The position numbers and the translations under genes are program-made. The notes under the pieces are model-generated. The model saw only the letters and a list, made by a program, of their open reading frames with translations. It had not been told where the DNA came from and did no database searches. Positions 55,438 through 64,000 of a stretch of 64,000 nt of DNA are shown here, piece by piece; the stretch's first letter is position 1; each line of letters begins with the position of its first letter. Source of the stretch: Vibrio sp. B1FLJ16 (lineage in GTDB: Bacteria; Pseudomonadota; Gammaproteobacteria; Enterobacterales; Vibrionaceae); NCBI RefSeq assembly GCF_905175385.1, contig NZ_HG992749.1, forward strand, positions 2,480,001 to 2,544,000. The letters are read 5' to 3'.

Positions 55438-56145
55438 TTACGCGCCGCGCTCACGGCTTAAATAAAACTCGGCTAACGCGAGATCCTCTGGTTGAGTAAT
55501 TTTTATGTTGCTTGCATCACCCTGAACTAAAGCAGGGGTTTCTCCCAGCCACTCCAAAGCAGACGCTTCATCAGTGATAGCGATACCTTGTTGCAGTGCG
55601 TCTGCCAGAGCTCGTGTTAACTGCTGAGTTTTAAACATCTGCGGGGTTAGTGCATGCCACAATGCTTCTCTTTCAACCGTATGATCAATATTCTGTACTG
55701 AATTAGCACGTTTCATCGTGTCTCTTACCGGAGAAGCAAGAATGCCCCCAGTTGGATGAGAGACACAAACATCAATCAAACAATCAATATCGCTTAAAGA
55801 TACACAAGGTCTTGCAGCATCGTGGACCAGCACCCACTCACTGGTAAAATGCGCACTTACATAGTTTAGCCCTGAAAGAACCGAATCTGCTCTTTCTTTA
55901 CCACCAGCAACCCGAATCACATCGGGATGACTTGCGATGGCTAACTCAGGGAAGTAAGGATCACCTTCTGTTACCGACACCACTACTTTAGAGATATTAG
56001 GATGGGAAAGGAGTTTCTCCACGGTATGCTCTAAAACCGCCTTACCATCGATCAATAAATATTGCTTGGGACGATCGGCTTTCATCCGGCTACCAATACC
56101 TGCTGCAGGCACAATAGCGATATGAAACTGGACAGTATCCAACAT
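55438..56145 (-). CDS. ispD: 2-C-methyl-D-erythritol 4-phosphate cytidylyltransferase
   Basis: A 235-residue MEP-pathway enzyme that makes CDP-methylerythritol. The CTP-binding loop is [32 protein letters not shown] and the C-terminal [15 protein letters not shown] are conserved. I start at [16 protein letters not shown]. An upstream in-frame start would overlap ftsB and add unrelated residues. It immediately follows ftsB. Confidence 0.95.
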   Translation of the reverse strand: MLDTVQFHIAIVPAAGIGSRMKADRPKQYLLIDGKAVLEHTVEKLLSHPNISKVVVSVTEGDPYFPELAIASHPDVIRVAGGKERADSVLSGLNYVSAHFTSEWVLVHDAARPCVSLSDIDCLIDVCVSHPTGGILASPVRDTMKRANSVQNIDHTVEREALWHALTPQMFKTQQLTRALADALQQGIAITDEASALEWLGETPALVQGDASNIKITQPEDLALAEFYLSRERGA

Positions 56146-56146
56146 G

Positions 56147-56428
56147 TTACTGATTATCCTCACCAATAATTCGGTAGAAAGTCTCACCATCTCTGACTAA
56201 GCCAAGCTCATGGCGTGCTCTTTCTTCAATGGCGTCAATACCTTGTCTTAAGTCGTCAATTTCAGCAAACATCTCATTGTTTCGGGCTTGCAGCTTGCTG
56301 TTCACTTGTTGCTGAGCATCAATTTCATCTTCTACGGCATAGAAATCAGATACACCATTCTTACCGAACCATAGAGTGTATTGAAGTAAGCCAAACAGTA
56401 AGGTGAGGGCTATGACAAAGATTCGCAT
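56147..56428 (-). CDS. ftsB: Cell division protein FtsB
   Basis: A 93-residue bitopic divisome protein. A short N-terminal membrane helix ([20 protein letters not shown]) leads into a periplasmic coiled coil ([36 protein letters not shown]) that pairs with FtsL and binds FtsQ. Position before ispD-ispF is standard. The ~260-nt interval up to eno contains only the eno terminator and the ftsB promoter region. Confidence 0.94.
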   Translation of the reverse strand: MRIFVIALTLLFGLLQYTLWFGKNGVSDFYAVEDEIDAQQQVNSKLQARNNEMFAEIDDLRQGIDAIEERARHELGLVRDGETFYRIIGEDNQ

Positions 56429-56624
56429 ATCGTTGCTAACATTCTGTACCGGAAAGGAATTAAATAAGATGCCATATATAGCATAAATGCGGGATTGCCT
56501 CTAGCGCAGAAAGGAAGACTCACTAACTCCTCACATGAAACAAGAGATTCCTTACCCGTCCTCCATCACCTTGGTAATAACGAGAGTCAGATAAAAAGAC
56601 CTCACCGAATCAAAACGTTCAAAC

Positions 56625-56653
56625 ATAAAAAACCCCCGCCGTAGCGAGGGTTT
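56625..56653 (-). terminator. Terminator of eno
   Basis: On the minus strand AAACCCTCGC and GCGGGGGTTT form a 10-bp stem with a TACG tetraloop, followed by TTTTTT. It lies 36 nt after the eno stop codon. Confidence 0.9.
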
Positions 56654-56688
56654 CAAAAAGCTATTTAGCTAAACTAATTCAATAAGAA

Positions 56689-58020
<1,332 letters not shown>

Positions 58021-58071
58021 TCAATTTTCAAGGGCAGCAGCACAACCTTCGCAGCCGCCCGTATCCCTTAC

Positions 58072-59838
<1,767 letters not shown>

Positions 59839-59926
59839 TCAAAGTGGACAGAGAGAAACTAAAGTGTCTAGTACTGTCCTGAGTCAAACTTGCCCCAAAA
59901 CAGCCTTAAGCGCATGTATCCCACTT

Positions 59927-60718
59927 TCACTCTTCTGTTTTTACTTCATCCCAAAACTTGTCAAGTTCAGTTAACGAGCAGTCTTTTAAACCCCTCCCTG
60001 ATTGCGTCACCTTCACCTCTACTTGCTTAAAGCGTCTGGCAAACTTCAAGTTCGCTTTACCTAATGCAACCTCGGGATCTTTGCCGAGATGACGAGCTAA
60101 GTTAACGGTGGCAAACAGCAAATCACCCAGCTCTAGCTCTACTTTTTCTTCATCAGGATCAATTTGCAGAGCCTCTTCCATGACTTCGTCAATCTCTTCA
60201 CGAACCTTTCCTACTACCGGCCCGAGCGAATCCCAGTCAAAACCATATTTGGCACATTTTTTCTGTATCTTTGTAGCACGCGAAAGCGCCGGCAAAGAGT
60301 TTGGTATTGAGTCTAGGATACTTTCCTCTTGTTTGCCTACTTGCGCTTTTTCTTTCGCTTTTTCCGCTTCCCAGTTCGCGTTGATTTCAGCGTCAGATTC
60401 AAACTCAACATCAGAAAAAACATGCGGATGGCGGCGAGTCAGCTTTTCATTCACCGTTTCTACCACATCAGAAAACTCAAACAGTCCCTGCTCTTTCGCT
60501 AACTGGCTGTAGAAAATCACCTGAAACAACAAATCACCCAACTCTTCTTTCAGATTTGGCCAATCACGATTCTGAATCGCATCCACGACTTCGTAGGTTT
60601 CTTCTATCGTATGCGGAACAATAGTATCGAAGCTCTGCTTCAAATCCCACGGACACCCACCTTCTGGGTCACGCAATTGCGCCATGATGGCTTCAAGCTG
60701 TTCAATTGGATGATTCAT
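59927..60718 (-). CDS. mazG: Nucleoside triphosphate pyrophosphohydrolase MazG
   Basis: A 263-residue protein with two MazG domains. The first contains [20 protein letters not shown] and the metal-binding [11 protein letters not shown] and [17 protein letters not shown]. The second contains [12 protein letters not shown] and [17 protein letters not shown]. It hydrolyses NTPs and dNTPs to monophosphates and is linked with ppGpp-related survival. It is located between relA and pyrG. Confidence 0.96.
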   Translation of the reverse strand: MNHPIEQLEAIMAQLRDPEGGCPWDLKQSFDTIVPHTIEETYEVVDAIQNRDWPNLKEELGDLLFQVIFYSQLAKEQGLFEFSDVVETVNEKLTRRHPHVFSDVEFESDAEINANWEAEKAKEKAQVGKQEESILDSIPNSLPALSRATKIQKKCAKYGFDWDSLGPVVGKVREEIDEVMEEALQIDPDEEKVELELGDLLFATVNLARHLGKDPEVALGKANLKFARRFKQVEVKVTQSGRGLKDCSLTELDKFWDEVKTEE

Positions 60719-60752
60719 ACTTTCTTCTTTTAAACCTTTTTATCTAAAGAAA

Positions 60753-60780
60753 AAGGTGAGCAGCCAAAACCACTCACCTT
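60753..60780 (-). terminator. Terminator downstream of relA
   Basis: On the minus strand AAGGTGAG and CTCACCTT form an 8-bp stem, with an inner loop that can pair further, followed by TTTCTTT. It lies ~160 nt after the relA stop. The interval in between contains another small palindrome, GCACTCCGGAGTGC. Confidence 0.7.
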
Positions 60781-60942
60781 CTACATTATATTTTCTCAGC
60801 AGCTTTCACTAAGTAATTGTTACTTTGACAAGGCAACAAGTTTTCGCGACTCCTGAGCATGGTTCACCATGTGATGAGCCTGAGCCGGCACTCCGGAGTG
60901 CGTGCAGTCAACAACGCTACAACGATAACTATGAAGAGAGTT

Positions 60943-63163
60943 TTAGCCGAGGCGTTTCACCGTCATGACATCTTTTATCTGCTCAACCCGTTTCGACACG
61001 CGAGAAAGCACTTCTATATTGGTCACTTCGAGATCAAAGTCCATGATGGCGAGCTGACGACGGTAATCGACACGGCTCTTCATGCTGGTAACTTTGATTT
61101 TCTCGTTAGCGAACAGCGTGGTGATGTCTTTCAGCAGACCGCTGCGCTCCATCGCTTCGACTCGTACGGTAAGAATGTATGAGCCTACAAAGCCGCTTCC
61201 CCATACTGTATCAATGATGCGTTCCGGTGCATGGTGACGCAGCTCTTCTAACTGCTCACAATCACTTCGGTGAACGGAAATACCACGACCTTGAGTGATA
61301 TACCCTGAGATATCATCACCAGGGATTGGCTGACAACAACGCGCAAGGTGTGTCATCAGGTTATCGACGCCTTCTACAACTACTGCGTCTTTCTTTGGTC
61401 GACTTTGAGCTGGCGCTTTATGTTCTGCTTCTTGAAGCTTCTCCAGGGCTTGCTGGTCTTCTTCTTCTGCGGTTGGCTTGTTTACCAGTGCATTAATATG
61501 ATTAATGATCTGGTTGATACGTAAATCGCCGCTACCAACACCGACATAAAGCTCATCTGGTGATTTTACGTTGAATCGCTTAAGCGCATAACGCTCAGCA
61601 TCTTTTAACGTCGCACCGATTTTTACCAGTTCGTGCTCCAGGATTTCACGCCCGGCTTCTAAGTTCTTCTCACGACTCTGTTTACGGAACCAAGCGTTAA
61701 TTTTTGCTCGGGCACGACCAGAATGAACGAAGCCCAACGATGGGTTTAGCCAATCTCGAGATGGGTTTGGCTCTTTACAAGTGATGATTTCGACCTGATC
61801 GCCCATGTGCAACTTATGGGTAAACGGCACAATTCGGCCTCCGACTTTGGCACCGATACAGCGGTGACCTACTTCGGAGTGAATGTGGTAAGCAAAATCC
61901 AGCGGCGTTGCGCCCATTGGCAGATCGACGACATCACCACGCGGCGTAAACGCATAGACGCGGTCATCGAAGACTTGACTACGAAGCTCATCCAGCATCT
62001 CGCCAGAATCGGACATCTCTTCTTGCCAATCCAGCAGCTTACGTAGCCAGGTAATTTTCTCATCGTATCCACTGCGTGCACTCGTACCTTCTTTATACTT
62101 CCAGTGCGCAGCCACACCCAATTCCGACTCTTCATGCATTTGCTTAGTTCGGATTTGGATCTCGATGGTTTTCCCTTCAGGGCCTAGGATAACGGTATGA
62201 ATGGACTGGTATCCGTTTGGTTTCGGGTTTGCTACGTAGTCATCAAATTCACTCGGCAGATGCTTGTATTTGGTATGCACAACACCTAAGGCCGCGTAAC
62301 AGTCCTGCAGTTTATCAGCGATGATACGGACAGCTCGGACGTCAAACAGCTCATCAAACGCCAGACTCTTCTTCTGCATTTTGCGCCAGATACTGTAAAT
62401 GTGCTTTGGACGGCCACTCACTTCCGCATTGATACCGCAGACTTTCATCTCCTCTGTGAGGTCATCGACAAAGTCTTTGATGTACTGCTCGCGAACGATG
62501 CGGCGTTCAGACAGCTGCTTGGCTATTTGCTTGTAGGTTTCTGGCTGCTGGTAGCGAAACGCATAATCTTCGATTTCCCACTTTAACTGACCGATACCTA
62601 GTCGGTTGGCCAGTGGCGCATAAATGTTGGCGCACTCTTTAGCAGCGGCTCGACGGATTTCATCCGGCGCTTTTTTTTACTTCTATCAGATTGCAGATGC
62701 GTTCTGCCAGTTTGATAACCACGCAACGAAAGTCATCAACCATAGCCAGCAACATACGACGCACATTGTCTACCTGAGACGATGCCGCGCCGCCTTCCAT
62801 AGTGACATTGAGTTGGCCGATGGCGGCCATTTCTTCAACACCATCAATCAGCTTTACAATCTCTTTGCTGTACTTCTCTTCAAACAACTCTCTTTTGAAA
62901 GCGCCGCTTGAAACCAATGGAAACAGTTGAGCCGCTACTAATGTAGCTTTATCCATAGACAAGGTGATCAGAATTTCGATCATCTCTCGTCCACGCCACA
63001 GCAGTAGTTCCGCTTGTTCATTCCCTGCCAAAATCGTCTGGCAGTCTTTGTATACCTCAATCAAGCGTTTTGCTGTGTTTTTCTCTTGCCCTAGGCTAGC
63101 CACCCATTGCTCGAGTTCAAACTGTTCATTTTGATTTAAATGCGCGCTTCTTACCGCAACCAT
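60943..63163 (-). pseudogene. relA: GTP pyrophosphokinase RelA, frameshifted as read
   Basis: Two frames together make a full RelA. The first (167 aa) ends LAERICNLIEVKK then SAG-stop. The second resumes at APDEIRRAAAKECANIYAPL and includes the synthetase domain (RPKHIYSIWRKMQKKSLAFD), TGS domain (RVYAFTPRGDVVDLPMGATP) and ACT domain. The break is in an A8 tract on the minus strand (62671-62678), after codon 162. Deleting one A gives 739 residues, the normal length. As read, the ppGpp synthetase part would not be translated from the native start. The cause is either a real mutation or a homopolymer sequencing error, the same type as in lafT. Confidence 0.9.
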
Positions 63164-63280
63164 CTCAGCGTCCTAATTATTATATTCGTGTGGTTCGACT
63201 AACAACGTTCAGATTAGTTCTTAAGTCATTACTGTTTGCTGACTTTTTGACCCCACCACAAGTAAGGGTCGATGCCTGTT

Positions 63281-64000
63281 TTATGAGGACTTTTCAAACA
63301 AGGCCATTGATTCTAAATGGCTGGTATGCGGGAACATATCCAGCATGCCTAATTTGGTTAATTGGTAGCCTTGTTCTATTAAGCTCTGACTGTCCCTTGC
63401 AAGGGTAGCAGGATTACAAGAAACGTAAACCACGCGCTCAGCACCCAGAGCTGATACTTGATCGATGATCCCACTTGCGCCGGCACGAGCAGGATCGAGT
63501 AGGATTTTATCAAATTTTTGCTCCGCCCAAGTCTGACCTTTAAAGTCCTGCTCAAGGTTAGCGTGATAAAACTGCGCGTTATTGATTTGGTTCAATGATG
63601 CGTTATTTGTGGCTTTTTCTACCATCTCCGCCACACCTTCCACTCCCACCACCTGTTTTACTGCCTTCGCTATCGGTAAACTAAAGTTACCAAGACCACA
63701 GAACAGATCTAACACTCGATCATTCTCCTGCGGGTCTAGCCACGCCATTGCCTGCGCAACCATTTTTTGATTTACCGCCTGGTTGACCTGGATAAAGTTA
63801 TTCGGTGTGAATGGCACTTTCACGCCAGTTTCCTGATAGAACGGTGTTTCACCTTCCACTAAGTCCAATTGGTCGGTTTCTGGCATCAGGTACAATGCCG
63901 CATTGTGGCGCTTGGCAAGCTCAACCAACGCCTCCACTTCGTCGTCAGCCAATTTACTCATGTGTCGCAGCGTAATGCACGGGCCGTTATCACCCAGTAC
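63281..64000 (-). CDS. rlmD: 23S rRNA (uracil(1939)-C5)-methyltransferase RlmD, 5' part beyond window edge
   Basis: The C-terminal 239 residues of the SAM-dependent enzyme. The SAM-binding motif is [20 protein letters not shown]. The catalytic cysteine lies in [12 protein letters not shown] and [14 protein letters not shown] is conserved. The frame is open to the last base of the window, so the N-terminal TRAM/iron-sulfur part is outside. It is upstream of relA, the common order in gammaproteobacteria. Confidence 0.95.
   Translation of the reverse strand, partial: VLGDNGPCITLRHMSKLADDEVEALVELAKRHNAALYLMPETDQLDLVEGETPFYQETGVKVPFTPNNFIQVNQAVNQKMVAQAMAWLDPQENDRVLDLFCGLGNFSLPIAKAVKQVVGVEGVAEMVEKATNNASLNQINNAQFYHANLEQDFKGQTWAEQKFDKILLDPARAGASGIIDQVSALGAERVVYVSCNPATLARDSQSLIEQGYQLTKLGMLDMFPHTSHLESMALFEKSS

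Overview
The window looks like a chromosome segment of a marine Vibrio or close relative in the Vibrionaceae. The evidence is the order csrA-lysC-alaS-recX-recA-pncC and mutS / rpoS-nlpD-pcm-surE-truD-ispF-ispD-ftsB-eno-pyrG-mazG-relA-rlmD, the tRNA-Arg(ACG)/tRNA-Ser(GCT) array beside csrA, and a MotY-containing lateral (Laf) flagellar gene set. No phage, IS element, CRISPR array or rRNA gene was seen.

Layout. (1) 1-600: 5' part of an outer-membrane beta-barrel gene. (2) 0.85-2.2 kb: eight near-identical tRNA-Arg(ACG) and two tRNA-Ser(GCT) genes, one minus-strand operon with a strong promoter and a terminator. (3) 2.4-9.2 kb: csrA, lysC, alaS, recX, recA (perfect LexA box) and pncC, all minus strand. 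(4) 9.4-44.9 kb: a lateral flagellar locus. It holds the late block lafA x3-lafBCDEF-lafS-lafT-lafU and two small membrane genes; lfhA, a Maf/DUF115-type gene and a 100-residue ORF on the plus strand; flgM-flgN-flgA; the long run flgBCDEFGHIJKL-motY-fliEFG-(unknown 339-aa gene); and divergently fliMNPQR-flhB. (5) 45.1-47.1 kb: a chromosomal ParM/ParR-like pair of the plasmid R1 type. (6) 47.6-64 kb: mutS (+), then minus-strand housekeeping genes from rpoS to a partial rlmD.

How the genes fit together. The flagellar locus encodes the rod, hook, P/L rings, MS ring, switch, export gate, cap, flagellins, stator (LafT/LafU, MotY), sigma-28-type factor LafS and its anti-sigma factor FlgM. Four near-identical promoters (TGAA-N15/16-GGTCGTAA) precede the three flagellin genes and flgM, with a weaker fifth before lafB; these are good candidates for LafS targets. 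Recognisable FliH, FliI, FliJ and LafK are absent from the window. A protein I cannot identify sits where fliH would be expected. The Maf-type gene beside lfhA suggests flagellin glycosylation.

Two otherwise well-formed genes, lafT and relA, are each broken by one extra base in an 8-nt homopolymer. This could be real (phase variation or loss of function) or a shared sequencing artefact, and should be checked first.
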